Part shown: positions 16,646 through 25,343 of the stretch, piece by piece
Layout of the letters: each line of letters begins with the position of its first letter
Position numbering within the stretch: position 1 is the first letter of the stretch
Source: UMGS1696 sp964623635
GTDB taxonomy: Bacteria > Bacillota > Clostridia > Oscillospirales > CAG-272
NCBI GenBank assembly: GCA_964623635.1
Contig: CAZUUA010000009.1
Coordinates: forward strand, 7,773 to 71,772
Length of the DNA: 64,000 nucleotides
Direction of reading: 5' to 3'
Translations under genes and position numbers: made by a program
The notes under the pieces: generated by a model
Databases searched by the model: none
What the model was told of the DNA's origin: nothing
What the model saw: the letters and a program-made list of their open reading frames with translations, nothing else

Positions 16646-17617
16646 TCATTCTTCCTCTTTCTTGAGGTCGAGACCCAGGGAGTGCAGCTTCAGGATAACT
16701 TCTTCCAGCGATTTCTTACCGAGGTTACGAACCTTCATCATGTCGTCCTCAGTGCGGTTGATCAGATCTTCTACGGTGTCGATGCCGGCCCGCTTCAGGC
16801 AGTTGAAGCTGCGGACAGACATGTCAAGCTCCTCAATGGTCATCTCAAGAACCTTTTCCTTGATGGTCTCTTCACGTTCCACCATGATTTCCGCATTCTT
16901 TGCCTCGTCGGAGAGATCGACGAACAAATTGAGATGCTCGTTGAGTATCTTGGCGCCTAACGAAATCGCTTCCTTCGCCAAGATCACGCCATTGGTCAGC
17001 ACTTCGAGAGTCAGTCTGTCATAGTCGGTGTTGCTGCCCACACGGGTATTCTCGACGGTATAGTTTACGTTATAAACCGGAGTGTAAATCGAGTCGGTGA
17101 AGATGGTGCCTACGGGAGCCGCCACACCTTGGCTGTTCTCCAGGAAGAGCTTCTTGTTCTTTTCCTGCGACACATATCCACGTCCATGATCGAAGGTCAG
17201 CTCCATATAGAAGCGAACATTGTCACCGACAGTGGCGATATGGTGATCCGGATTCAGGATCTCGATGTCAGCATCCTGCTTGATGTCGCCGGCCGTGATG
17301 TCACAGGCACCGGTGGTATCGATCACAACGGTCTTGGGGCCTTCAGAGTGGAGCTTTGCGGTGATGCCCTTCACATTCAGCACGATCTCCGTCACGTCTT
17401 CACGAACGCCGGCGATGGTGGAGATCTCATGCAGCACGCCGTCGATCTTAATGCAGGTGACTGCCACACCGGGGAGAGAACTCAGCAGTACCCGGCGCAG
17501 AGAGTTGCCCAGCGTAATGCCGTACCCTCTTTCCAGGGGTTCGATGATGAACTTACCGTTTCTGCCATCTTCGCTTAAATTGATAGTCGCAATATTCGGC
17601 TTTTCTATCTCAATCAT
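16646..17617 (-). CDS. rpoA: RNA polymerase alpha subunit
   Basis: A 323-residue alpha subunit: N-terminal dimerisation domain with FIIEPLERGYGITLGNSLRRVLLSSLPG (about 23-50), then a linker and the C-terminal domain with the helix-hairpin-helix DMSVRSFNCLKRAGIDTVEDL that contacts UP elements and activators. It nucleates polymerase assembly. Standard place between rpsD and rplQ. Confidence 0.98.
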   Translation of the reverse strand: MIEIEKPNIATINLSEDGRNGKFIIEPLERGYGITLGNSLRRVLLSSLPGVAVTCIKIDGVLHEISTIAGVREDVTEIVLNVKGITAKLHSEGPKTVVIDTTGACDITAGDIKQDADIEILNPDHHIATVGDNVRFYMELTFDHGRGYVSQEKNKKLFLENSQGVAAPVGTIFTDSIYTPVYNVNYTVENTRVGSNTDYDRLTLEVLTNGVILAKEAISLGAKILNEHLNLFVDLSDEAKNAEIMVEREETIKEKVLEMTIEELDMSVRSFNCLKRAGIDTVEDLINRTEDDMMKVRNLGKKSLEEVILKLHSLGLDLKKEEE

Positions 17618-17690
17618 GTAATAATAACCCTCCGTTTTTCATAATTGCAAATCCACACGAGTCAATGTTTGTCTCTTGTAAAATGCTTCC

Positions 17691-17774
17691 ATGCTCCGTA
17701 ATCCCACGAGAGGAACCAATGTCCCACCGCACCCAATCTGCCCAAAGGGTCGGGAGCCAATGTCCACGGAGCAT
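17691..17774 (-). other. closed structured element in the rpsD-rpoA spacer
   Basis: ATGCTCCGT and ACGGAGCAT, a perfect 9-bp inverted repeat, enclose 66 nt that contain two direct copies of GGACATTGG. The whole 172-nt spacer (17618-17789) has no gene. A protein- or ribosome-controlled leader for rpoA is possible; nothing in the sequence names the ligand. Confidence 0.5.
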
Positions 17775-17789
17775 ACTTTGGGTAGGTTA

Positions 17790-18416
17790 TTACTTGGAGT
17801 ACAGTTCGACGATGAGCTGTTCTTCGAACGGGAAGTCCACGTCTTCTCTCTTCGGGATAGCGACCATCTTTGCAGTAGCGTTGGCATGGTCAACTTCCAG
17901 CCACTTGGGCGTAACAGCGGTCTCAGAGGTCTCGATCAGAGCCTTGAACTTTTCGCTTGCCTTGCTCTTGTCCTTCAGGGCAACGGTATCACCGACCTTG
18001 CAGATGATGGAAGGAATGTCCACCTTCTTGCCGTTCAGGGTGAAGTGTGCGTGACGAACCATCTGACGAGCTTCCTTACGGCTGGAGGCCAGACCCATTC
18101 TGTACACGATGTTGTCCAGACGGCATTCCAGGATGGTCAGCAGGTTTTCACCGGTAACGCCGGCTCTCTTATCGGCCTGTTCATAGTAGCCGTGGAACTG
18201 CTTTTCCTGAACGCCATAGTAACGACGAGCAGTCATCTTTTCTCTGTGCTGGAGTCCGTATTCCTTAATGGTCTTGCGGCCTGCACCATGCTGTCCGGGA
18301 ACAGTAGTCCGACGGGACAATGCGCACTTGTCAGACAGGCAGCGGTCACCCTTGAGGAACAGCTTCTTGCCTTCACGACGGCAGAGCTTGCAGGAAGGAC
18401 CAGTATATCTTGCCAT
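17790..18416 (-). CDS. rpsD: 30S ribosomal protein S4
   Basis: A 208-residue S4 with GPSCKLCRREGKKLFLKGDRC at the N-terminus and the S4 RNA-binding motif RLDNIVYRMGLASSRKEARQMVRHAHFTLNGKKVDIPS. The early Cys pairs (CKLC, and Cys near 26 and 31) fit the zinc-binding form. S4 nucleates 30S assembly on 16S rRNA. Confidence 0.97.
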   Translation of the reverse strand: MARYTGPSCKLCRREGKKLFLKGDRCLSDKCALSRRTTVPGQHGAGRKTIKEYGLQHREKMTARRYYGVQEKQFHGYYEQADKRAGVTGENLLTILECRLDNIVYRMGLASSRKEARQMVRHAHFTLNGKKVDIPSIICKVGDTVALKDKSKASEKFKALIETSETAVTPKWLEVDHANATAKMVAIPKREDVDFPFEEQLIVELYSK

Positions 18417-18453
18417 TGTTATTTTCCTCCTAAATTTCGTTCTTTACGTCGGA

Positions 18454-18849
18454 TTAAACTCTACGACGCTTCGGCGGACGGCAGCCGTTGTGGGGGATGG
18501 GGGTAACGTCCTTGATCAGGGTGATGTCCAGACCAGTGGTCTGCAGCGCACGGATAGCGGCTTCACGGCCGTTACCGGGACCCTTTACATAAACTTCCAC
18601 AGTCTTCATACCATGGTCCATAGCACCCTTAGCAGCGTGTTCAGCAGCGGTCTGTGCAGCGAAGGGAGTGTTCTTCTTGGAACCCTTGAAGCCCATTTCA
18701 CCGGAGGAACCCCAGGACACCGTGTTGCCCTGTACGTCGGTGATGGTCACGATGGTATTGTTGAAGGTAGAGCGGATGTGTGCGTGACCTTTTTCAATAT
18801 TCTTCCGGTCACGACGCTTTTTTACGACTTTCTTAGCGACTTTTGCCAT
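18454..18849 (-). CDS. rpsK: 30S ribosomal protein S11
   Basis: A 131-residue S11 with AHIRSTFNNTIVTITDVQGNTVSW and the C-terminal TPIPHNGCRPPKRRRV. It forms part of the 30S platform. Spaced 20 nt after rpsM, 37 nt before rpsD. Confidence 0.98.
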   Translation of the reverse strand: MAKVAKKVVKKRRDRKNIEKGHAHIRSTFNNTIVTITDVQGNTVSWGSSGEMGFKGSKKNTPFAAQTAAEHAAKGAMDHGMKTVEVYVKGPGNGREAAIRALQTTGLDITLIKDVTPIPHNGCRPPKRRRV

Positions 18850-18870
18850 TTCGTCCTCTCACTCCTTTAA

Positions 18871-19239
18871 TTACTTCTTCTTGTTGGCGATGGTCTTAGC
18901 CGGACCTTTTCTGGTTCTGGCGTTGGTCTTGGTTCTCTGTCCACGAACCGGCAGACCCTTTCTGTGACGGATGCCTCTGTAGCAGTTGATTTCCACCAGA
19001 CGCTTGATGTTCAATGCGACTTCACGGCGCAGTTCACCTTCTACAGTGTAGTTGTTTTCGATTTCGTCACGCAGCTTTGCGATATCGTCCTCAGTCAGAT
19101 CCTTTGCTCTGGTGTCAGGATTGATGCCAGTCTTGGCAAGGATGTCCTTGGAGCTCTTGGGTCCGATACCATAAATATAGGTAAGAGCGATCTCTACGCG
19201 CTTGGAATTCGGAATGTCAACACCGGATATACGAGCCAT
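18871..19239 (-). CDS. rpsM: 30S ribosomal protein S13
   Basis: A 122-residue S13 with MARISGVDIPNSKRVEIALTYIYGIG and the C-terminal RHRKGLPVRGQRTKTNARTRKGP tail that reaches the A and P sites. It follows rpmJ by 27 nt. Confidence 0.98.
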   Translation of the reverse strand: MARISGVDIPNSKRVEIALTYIYGIGPKSSKDILAKTGINPDTRAKDLTEDDIAKLRDEIENNYTVEGELRREVALNIKRLVEINCYRGIRHRKGLPVRGQRTKTNARTRKGPAKTIANKKK

Positions 19240-19266
19240 TTGCGTTATCCACCTTTCTCGTTAAAA

Positions 19267-19380
19267 TTAACCCTGTCTCTGCTTGTGCTTCGGGTTTTCG
19301 CAGATCACCATAACATGACCATGTCTCTTGATGATCTTGCACTTTTCGCAGATTTTCTTTACGGAAGGCTTTACTTTCAC
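19267..19380 (-). CDS. rpmJ: 50S ribosomal protein L36 (zinc type)
   Basis: A 37-residue protein, VKVKPSVKKICEKCKIIKRH followed by GHVMVICENPKHKQRQG, with the CxxC...C...H zinc set of the C+ form. The start is GTG 19378-19380 with AAAGGTGG 8 nt upstream; family members begin MKVRPSVKP at the same place. Confidence 0.95.
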   Translation of the reverse strand: MKVKPSVKKICEKCKIIKRHGHVMVICENPKHKQRQG

Positions 19381-19845
19381 TTTGATTTCCACCTTTCTGT
19401 ATTGTGCTTACTTCGACTGCATACGCAGCCAAAACCGGATCTATTGTTGACCCTTTTGGGGGTCGGTCCCCGTCTGGATTGAAATGCAGATCACAGACCG
19501 GAACAGAGGTGCGTGCCGGTTCACGTTCCTCTTTGTGGAGCACCAAGGCGTTCCTTTACCTGTTTCATGTCGGCGTATCTATGACCATACTCCCGGCCAT
19601 CTGACCCCTCAAAGGACACCCAACCTCCGTATAGGCTTCACACGAGCCATCAGAAGGCATCGGATCGTCCCTTTCCCATAGCCAAGCCATATCGGCTTCG
19701 GTATGATGGTCATGCACCGGAATCGATCATGCAGCCGTGACACGCCGCCACGTGTGCCGTAAAAGCACCCAGAGAACAGTGCGCAGGGTACCCTGCTGCC
19801 GTTCTCAAACCTTCGCGCTCCCACCGGGCACCGAACAGAGCCTTA
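19381..19845 (-). other. 465-nt spacer between infA and rpmJ with a strong hairpin
   Basis: No convincing gene: frames here lack ribosome sites and family features. At 19772-19806 GAGAAC...GTTCTC encloses a perfect GCAGGG-TA-CCCTGC palindrome. These two genes usually lie within a few tens of nt in Firmicutes. Confidence 0.55.
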
Positions 19846-20067
19846 TCAGCCCTTGGTGCGCCAGGTGATCCGTCCCTTGGTCGGGTCATAAATGGAAACC
19901 TCCACTGTGACCTTATCGCCGGGCAGGATCTTGATATAATTCATTCTGAGCTTGCCGGAAATATGGGCCGTCACGATCATGTCGTTCGGGAGCTTGACCT
20001 TGAACATAGCGTTCGGCAGTGCTTCCACGACCGTACCCTCGAATTCAATCACGTCATCCTTAGGCAA
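19846..20067 (-). CDS. infA: translation initiation factor IF-1
   Basis: A 73-residue OB-fold factor with KDDVIEFEGTVVEALPNAMFKV and the C-terminal YDPTKGRITWR. It blocks the ribosomal A site during initiation. TTG 20065-20067 is chosen because GGAGG stands 8 nt upstream and it gives exactly the family length; longer frames add unrelated residues. An internal promoter (20184-20212) can drive infA and everything downstream. Confidence 0.95.
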   Translation of the reverse strand: MPKDDVIEFEGTVVEALPNAMFKVKLPNDMIVTAHISGKLRMNYIKILPGDKVTVEVSIYDPTKGRITWRTKG

Positions 20068-20183
20068 TTTGTGTTCCTCCCATGTGCGCAGAGTAGTCAT
20101 GCGTTCCCGTAGACAGCATATACCACATTTGTAGTTTTGACCCACAGACATAGCTATCCCGTCATCGGTCGCACCGTTCCTTC

Positions 20184-20212
20184 ATTATACGTGAAAATTG
20201 CATAAAAGTCAA
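20184..20212 (-). promoter_or_regulatory. internal promoter before infA
   Basis: TTGACT (20207-20212) and TATAAT (20184-20189), 17-nt spacer. The -35 overlaps the stop of the KOW gene, so infA to rplQ can be made apart from the S10-spc part. Confidence 0.75.
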
Positions 20213-20550
20213 GACCCATTTTCGCTGTTTTCACGTTTTTTCAAATTTTCTCCATACTCGTCATATTTTCGGACAAGTTCAGCCACGGTTTTGTTGGAAT
20301 AGTCTGAAAACAGCCGGGTCGCTGCAGACACGTCCAGCATTCCGACAATGGAGACGTGGGACAGATGTTTCTTTTTTGGGCATTCTACCGGATGCAGGCC
20401 GCCGTTCACAACGTAAACCATCGGATATGCCCCGTGTCCATCGGCGTTTTCTGCCCGAAATGCCAGAAATACACGCTTCCGGTCCCTGCCACATAGCGAC
20501 CGTACCACCCATATCGGCTCCCCGACACACGGTGTGATCCTTGTTCCCAT
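20209..20550 (-). CDS. KOW-domain RNA-binding protein (L14e-like)
   Basis: An 113-residue protein. The first half reads as a KOW/SH3-like barrel (GEPIWVVRSLCGRDRKRVFLAF, then VYVVNGGLHPVECPKKKHLSHV), the form found in the small RNA-binding gene that lies between map and infA in many Clostridia. The C-terminal tail is helical and charged (VAELVRKYDEYGENLKK). Its ATG shares one base with the map stop (TGATG), so it is translationally coupled to map. The cellular role of this family is not established to my knowledge. Confidence 0.75.
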   Translation of the reverse strand: MGTRITPCVGEPIWVVRSLCGRDRKRVFLAFRAENADGHGAYPMVYVVNGGLHPVECPKKKHLSHVSIVGMLDVSAATRLFSDYSNKTVAELVRKYDEYGENLKKRENSENGS

Positions 20551-21305
20551 CAGTCCACCTTCGTCAGCAGGATCGGTCCGTCTCCCGTCAGCGCCACCGT
20601 GTGCTCGTAGTGCGCCGACAACGACCCATCCTTGGTCACCACCGTCCAGTGGTCCGGCCGCTCCAGAACGCCATCGGCACCGGCATTCACCATAGGCTCA
20701 ATGGCGATCACCATTCCACGACAAAGCCGGGGTCCCCGTCCCTTCGTCCCAAAATTGGGCACGTTGGGATCCTCATGCAGATCGGCACCGACCCCATGCC
20801 CCACGTACTTCTTCACAGTCGAAAAGCCATTCTCTCGCACGTAGCCGTCCACAGCCGCACCGATGTCGCCTACCCGTCCGCCATCCAGCGTGATCGCCGC
20901 CACGCCCAGCGCAAAGGACCGACGGGTCACGTCGATCAGCCGCTGTGCCTCCGGATCGATCTTCCCGACCCCAAAGGTGTTGGCGCTGTCTCCGTGGAAC
21001 CCACCAATGTAGGCTCCCACGTCCACCTTCACGATGTCCCCTTCCCGGAGAACACGATCGTGAGACGGAATGCCGTGGATCACTTCGTTGTTGATCGAAA
21101 TGCACGCACTGCCCGGAAATCCACCATACCCCAAAAAGGAAGGCTTTGCACCGCACTTCTCGATGTGATGCCGGATCTTGTCGTCCAGCTGCTTGGTCGT
21201 GACCCCTTCCCGGATCATTTCCTGCGCCACCAACAAGGCCTCACCCGTGATGCGCCCAGCCAGCTTCATGTGCCGGATCTGTTCATCATTCTTAATAATA
21301 ATCAT
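20550..21305 (-). CDS. map: methionine aminopeptidase, type I
   Basis: A 251-residue metallopeptidase that removes the initiator methionine. Metal ligands are visible in VDVGAYIGGFHGDSANTF (two Asp), GHGVGADLHEDPNVP (His) and the two later Glu in VIAIEPM and YEHTVALT. The substrate-side His in GYGGFPGSACISINNEVIHGIP is present. ATG 21303-21305. The 275-nt gap to adk is unusually long. Confidence 0.96.
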   Translation of the reverse strand: MIIIKNDEQIRHMKLAGRITGEALLVAQEMIREGVTTKQLDDKIRHHIEKCGAKPSFLGYGGFPGSACISINNEVIHGIPSHDRVLREGDIVKVDVGAYIGGFHGDSANTFGVGKIDPEAQRLIDVTRRSFALGVAAITLDGGRVGDIGAAVDGYVRENGFSTVKKYVGHGVGADLHEDPNVPNFGTKGRGPRLCRGMVIAIEPMVNAGADGVLERPDHWTVVTKDGSLSAHYEHTVALTGDGPILLTKVD

Positions 21306-21479
21306 TGTGTTGAATTCATCTTCTTTCTATAGCATTTGTCATTCCCAACGACATACAACACAATATCTTGTGTAAAGACAAATACGTACCAAAACGTAAG
21401 GAAAAGAGAAAACAAGCCTTTTGGGCGAAAAGCACACCCTGATCAGCGTTTACTATATTCATGCCATCGCCGATTTTTT

Positions 21480-21511
21480 CTGTAGAGACGATTCTTGCAT
21501 CGCCCCTACAG
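21480..21511. repeat. REP-like intergenic hairpin in the adk-map gap
   Basis: CTGTAG-AGA-CGAT-TCTTGC-ATCG-CCC-CTACAG is a near-perfect hairpin. The strand reading TGTAGGGGCGATGC...GATCG resembles the TAGGGGCG-type intergenic repeats I know from clostridial genomes. Only one copy was seen here. Confidence 0.5.
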
Positions 21512-21580
21512 TCGATATGTCAGCTTATTGCCCGTTGGCATTCGTCTCTTTTCCCAAACGCAACCTCTGTACTACTCCAC

Positions 21581-22216
21581 TCAAGCCAGCGCAGCCATCG
21601 TAAGGGCAGTGGTGTCTTCCAGCTTCTCCTGACCGTAGACGATCTTGAGCAGCCCCTTGGCCTCGTAGAAGGACTTCAGCGGCTCTGTCTGCTCGTGGTA
21701 GATCACCAGCCGGCTCTTCACCACCTCCGGATCATCGTCGGCACGGATCGTCAGAGGCTCGCCACAGGTGCAGTCGTCCCCGGCCGGAGAAGGATTGTAC
21801 TTCACATGATAGGTCGCACCGCACTTCTTGCAAACACGTCTGCCACCCATGCGCTCCATGATCGCTTCGTCCGCTACCTCAATGGACAACACGTCCGCGA
21901 TCTCCACACCCATGGCGTCCAGTGCTTCGGCCTGGGGAACCGTTCTCGGGAATCCGTCTAAAATAAACCCGTTCGCACAGTCGTCCTTCGCCAGACGTGC
22001 CTTGATAATGTCGATCACTACGGCGTCCGGTACCAGATTCCCGGCGTTCGTGTAGCTCTGTACCGTCTTGCCCAGCTCGCTGCCGGATGCGATCTCTTCC
22101 CGGATCATGGCGCCCGTGGAGATCGTCGGGATCCCATACTTCTCAGCGATCAGCTCAGCCTGCGTACCCTTGCCGGCACCCGGTGCGCCCAGCAGAATCA
22201 GATTCAGTTTTCTCAT
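21581..22216 (-). CDS. adk: adenylate kinase
   Basis: A 211-residue kinase that interconverts ATP+AMP and 2 ADP. P-loop GAPGAGKGTQ (residues 10-19), AMP-site STGAMIREE and the GFPRTVPQAE motif are intact. The lid has a zinc-type cysteine set C129, C132, C149 and C151; the last pair is spaced CxC rather than the more common CxxC. Lies between secY and map as in most Firmicutes. Confidence 0.96.
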   Translation of the reverse strand: MRKLNLILLGAPGAGKGTQAELIAEKYGIPTISTGAMIREEIASGSELGKTVQSYTNAGNLVPDAVVIDIIKARLAKDDCANGFILDGFPRTVPQAEALDAMGVEIADVLSIEVADEAIMERMGGRRVCKKCGATYHVKYNPSPAGDDCTCGEPLTIRADDDPEVVKSRLVIYHEQTEPLKSFYEAKGLLKIVYGQEKLEDTTALTMAALA

Positions 22217-22339
22217 AGGTCATCTCCTTGTGTTTTGTTAGCGTTATTCTATACTTCTATAATTCGATCGGTTTTGGCAATAGGGTCGATCACACGCCAT
22301 TTTCGGCTGTATGTTCGCCACTGTTCAAAACAATCAAAG

Positions 22340-22386
22340 AAAGCGACGGTTTGACAAAGATCCAAAGAACCGTAAACCGTCGCTTT
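22340..22386. terminator. hairpin between secY and adk (possible attenuator)
   Basis: AAAGCGACGGTTT pairs perfectly (13 bp) with AAACCGTCGCTTT, 15 nt past the secY stop. The T-rich stretch that follows on the minus strand is interrupted, so it may reduce rather than stop read-through into adk. Confidence 0.55.
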
Positions 22387-22400
22387 ATATGATAACTACA

Positions 22401-23732
22401 TTATTCCAGGAAACCCTTGTAGTGACGCATGGTCATCTGGGCTTCGATCTCACGGATGGTCTCCAGAACGACGCCGCATACAATGATGACAGAGGAGCCG
22501 CCGAAAGCCAGACCGGACATGGAGCCACGGGAGATGATGTTGGCGATCAGCGGCAGTACAGCCACAACGCCAAGGCAAAGCGCACCGATAAAGGTCACAC
22601 GGGAAAGGATCTTGGTAATGTACTCGGACGTAGGACGACCGGGACGAATACCGGGAATAAAGCCGCCGTTTGCCTTCATATTGTTTGCCACTTCGATCGG
22701 ATTAAAGGAAATCGAGATGTAGAAGTACGCAAACGCAACGATCAGCACCAGCGTCAGGATCGCATAGAACCAGCTGTCAGCCTGGAACAGGCCCAGGAAC
22801 CCAGCCCAGAAGGAACCTTCGGCAGGCTTGGGGCAGAACATAGCGATCGTAGAGGGGATCGTGATGATGGAGTTGGCAAAGATAATGGGCATAACACCAA
22901 CCATGTTCACCTTGATGGGCAGGTTGGAGGATTGACCACCGTACATCTTTCTGCCAACGACCTTCTTGGCATACTGCACCGGAATGCGGCGCTCGGAGTT
23001 GGTCATCCAAACGATGAAGCCAACCATAGCCACCATGGCGGCAATGCCAATGATACCCAGGATGATGCCCAGCCACAGCGGGATCGTTCCATAGGTGTTG
23101 TCTGCCTTGATGTAGGAGCCCTTGCCGCTGAACAGTGCGATCAGAGAGGACGCCATAGAGGGCAGACGGGAAATGATATTGATGAACAGGATCATGGAGA
23201 TACCATTGCCAATACCATTTTCGTTGATCTTTTCAGCCAGCCACATGACCAGTGCAGAACCGGCACAGTAGCTTGCGATCACAACTACAGCCGCAAAGAA
23301 GGACCTGTCAATGATAACGTTGTTGGCCTTCAGCAGGTTGTAGTAACCAATAGCCGTGATCAGACCCAGAGCGACCGTTACATACCGGGTGATCTGGTTG
23401 ATCTTCTTTCTGCCTTCTTCGCCTTCCTTGGAAAGATTTTCCAGATAAGGAATAGCGATACAAAGCAGCTGCATAACGATGGACGCAGTGATGTAGGGGT
23501 TGATACCGAGTGCAAAAAGCGTAGCATTCGAAAATGCACTACCAGTGATGATGTTCAGGTACTGGAAAATGGAGCCGCCAGTAGCCGACATATACAGGCT
23601 GAGCTGGTTGGAGTCCATGTAGGGGATCGGAATTGCAGAACCGATCCGATACAGCACCAAAATGAACACGGTAAAGAGCAGCTTCTTCTTCAGATCTGCA
23701 ATTTTCCACGCATTCTTGATGGTCTCAAACAC
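22401..23732 (-). CDS. secY: protein translocase subunit SecY
   Basis: A 443-residue ten-helix channel protein. Conserved parts are the plug-region PYMDSNQLSLYM, MQLLCIAIPYLENLSKEGEEGRKKINQITRY, GNGISMILFINII and the C-terminal GSSVIIVCGVVLETIREIEAQMTMRHYKGF. GTG 23730-23732 directly abuts the rplO stop. Confidence 0.97.
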   Translation of the reverse strand: MFETIKNAWKIADLKKKLLFTVFILVLYRIGSAIPIPYMDSNQLSLYMSATGGSIFQYLNIITGSAFSNATLFALGINPYITASIVMQLLCIAIPYLENLSKEGEEGRKKINQITRYVTVALGLITAIGYYNLLKANNVIIDRSFFAAVVVIASYCAGSALVMWLAEKINENGIGNGISMILFINIISRLPSMASSLIALFSGKGSYIKADNTYGTIPLWLGIILGIIGIAAMVAMVGFIVWMTNSERRIPVQYAKKVVGRKMYGGQSSNLPIKVNMVGVMPIIFANSIITIPSTIAMFCPKPAEGSFWAGFLGLFQADSWFYAILTLVLIVAFAYFYISISFNPIEVANNMKANGGFIPGIRPGRPTSEYITKILSRVTFIGALCLGVVAVLPLIANIISRGSMSGLAFGGSSVIIVCGVVLETIREIEAQMTMRHYKGFLE

Positions 23733-24176
23733 TTATACCACCTCGGTCTTTCCACCAACCGCTTCTATCTTTTCCTTAGCGCTTGCTGAAAAGATCGCAG
23801 CTTCAACGGTTAATTTTTTTGTGATTTCGCCGTTGCCGAGTACCTTCAGGCCGTCAAGAGACTTCTTGATCAGGCCAGCAGCCATCAAAGTTTCCAAATT
23901 TACAGTGTCACCATCGTTGAAACGCTTTTCCAGATCGGATACGTTCACGATAGCATAGTGGGTAGCAAAGTGGTTCTTGAAACCTCTCTTGGGGAGCTTT
24001 CTGTACAGGGGCAGCTGACCGCCTTCGAAACCGAGACGTACGCCGCCACCGGAACGGGCATTCTGACCCTTGTGACCCTTACCTGCCGTCTTACCGTTGC
24101 CGGAACCGACACCTCTACCCTTCCGGAATCCTTCCTTTACGGAACCAGGAGCCGGGGAAAGTTCATGGAGCTTCAT
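23733..24176 (-). CDS. rplO: 50S ribosomal protein L15
   Basis: A 147-residue L15 with MKLHELSPAPGS, the glycine- and basic-rich GRGVGSGNGKTAGKGHKGQNARSGG loop and a Rossmann-like C-terminal half. AGGAGG lies 11 nt before ATG 24174-24176. A 164-nt gap separates it from rpmD. Confidence 0.97.
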   Translation of the reverse strand: MKLHELSPAPGSVKEGFRKGRGVGSGNGKTAGKGHKGQNARSGGGVRLGFEGGQLPLYRKLPKRGFKNHFATHYAIVNVSDLEKRFNDGDTVNLETLMAAGLIKKSLDGLKVLGNGEITKKLTVEAAIFSASAKEKIEAVGGKTEVV

Positions 24177-24340
24177 AGGGTTGACATCCTCCTTACTGAA
24201 TGATCGAAACAATTTTCATCGTAGTATAGGTTTTCCCAAAGATTCACTTAGGAAAACACGGATTAAGAAATTCTAACAGACATAAGGTTTAACCAAATTC
24301 CTGCAAGCAAGAATCCAGCCAACCAAAACATCATCAGAAC

Positions 24341-24520
24341 TTAAGCCTTTTCAACGGTAACCAGGTGTGCCAGTACACGAACCTTGCCATCCAGAACGGG
24401 GCCGGCTTCGTGAACGATGGAGTCACCGATCTTGCGCAGGCCGAGGGAAGCGGCGGTTGCCTTCTGGTTGGGCTTACCGGCTATGAGACTCTTTGTCAGA
24501 GTAACCTTAACCTTTTCCAT
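24341..24520 (-). CDS. rpmD: 50S ribosomal protein L30
   Basis: A 59-residue L30, MEKVKVTLTKSLIAGKPNQK followed by ATAASLGLRKIGDSIVHEAG, with the family KSxIG-type loop and RKxxD motif. It begins 14 nt after the rpsE stop. Confidence 0.95.
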   Translation of the reverse strand: MEKVKVTLTKSLIAGKPNQKATAASLGLRKIGDSIVHEAGPVLDGKVRVLAHLVTVEKA

Positions 24521-24534
24521 ATCTCATAACCTCC

Positions 24535-25041
24535 TTATTCCGTAACCTGTTCCACGCTGATGCCTCTGGTCTTAGCGACCTGTTCAGCAGTGCGGAGCGT
24601 CTTCAGACCTTCAAAGGTGGCCTTTACCACGTTCACGGGGTTGTTGGAACGGAGACACTTGGAACGGATATTCTTGATACCAGCCAGCTCCATAACAACA
24701 CGAACCGTCTTACCGGCGATGATACCGGTACCTTTTGCAGCCGGCTTCAGCAGCACGCTGCCGGCACCGTATTCACCCAGTACTTCGTGGGGAATGGTGT
24801 CACCCTTCAGGGATACTTCGATCATGTTCTTCTTGGCATCTTCGATAGCCTTGCGAACAGCTTCCGGTACTTCGGCAGCCTTACCGATACCGTAGCCTAC
24901 GTGACCATTTTCATCGCCAACTACCATAACGGCTGCGAAACGGGCGATTCTACCACCCTTGACCGTCTTGGATACCCGGCGAATTACGACCTGCTTTTCC
25001 TTCAGATCCAGCTCTTCGGGATTGAAATTTCTCTTAGCCAT
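24535..25041 (-). CDS. rpsE: 30S ribosomal protein S5
   Basis: A 168-residue S5: N-terminal dsRBD-like domain (LKEKQVVIRRVSKTVKGGRIARFAAVMVVGDENGHVGYGIGKAAEV) and C-terminal half with the KPAAKGTGIIAGKTVRVVMELAGI motif. It helps mRNA unwinding and decoding fidelity. Confidence 0.98.
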   Translation of the reverse strand: MAKRNFNPEELDLKEKQVVIRRVSKTVKGGRIARFAAVMVVGDENGHVGYGIGKAAEVPEAVRKAIEDAKKNMIEVSLKGDTIPHEVLGEYGAGSVLLKPAAKGTGIIAGKTVRVVMELAGIKNIRSKCLRSNNPVNVVKATFEGLKTLRTAEQVAKTRGISVEQVTE

Positions 25042-25257
25042 TTCGTTTTTTCTCCAAATATTGTGATTGCAGCTTTGGGGTACGGGGATAGGAATTGCAA
25101 ATCTGGTGCGACGCCATATAGTCAGCCTAAATTTGTTAGACCCTCACTATAGTACATTCGGCTTCGCATCGGATGTTTTTGCGTTCGTTTGGCTGAAAGC
25201 CATTGTTCCTCTATATCCATCCAAATACTGCTTATGAAATGATAAACTACTGTTGTT

Positions 25258-25322
25258 CCGGCGGCACGCATCGCCACACAGGCTCGGAATCTGTGCATAA
25301 CGGAGATGCGGTCATGTGCCGG
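25258..25322 (-). other. three-helix hairpin in the rplR-rpsE spacer
   Basis: Nested helices on the minus strand: CCGGCAC/GTGCCGCCGG, CGCATC/GATGCG and CACAG/CTGTG. The 302-nt spacer (25042-25343) has no gene. A 19-nt block at 25114-25132 is shared (17 of 19) with the rplN leader at 28473-28491. Confidence 0.6.
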
Positions 25323-25343
25323 AGTCAGGTGTACAAACCGGAA

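Noticed and set aside
19381..19845. Small frames between infA and rpmJ as genes
   Set aside because: No ribosome binding sites, unusual composition and no family features; the region looks like structured noncoding sequence.
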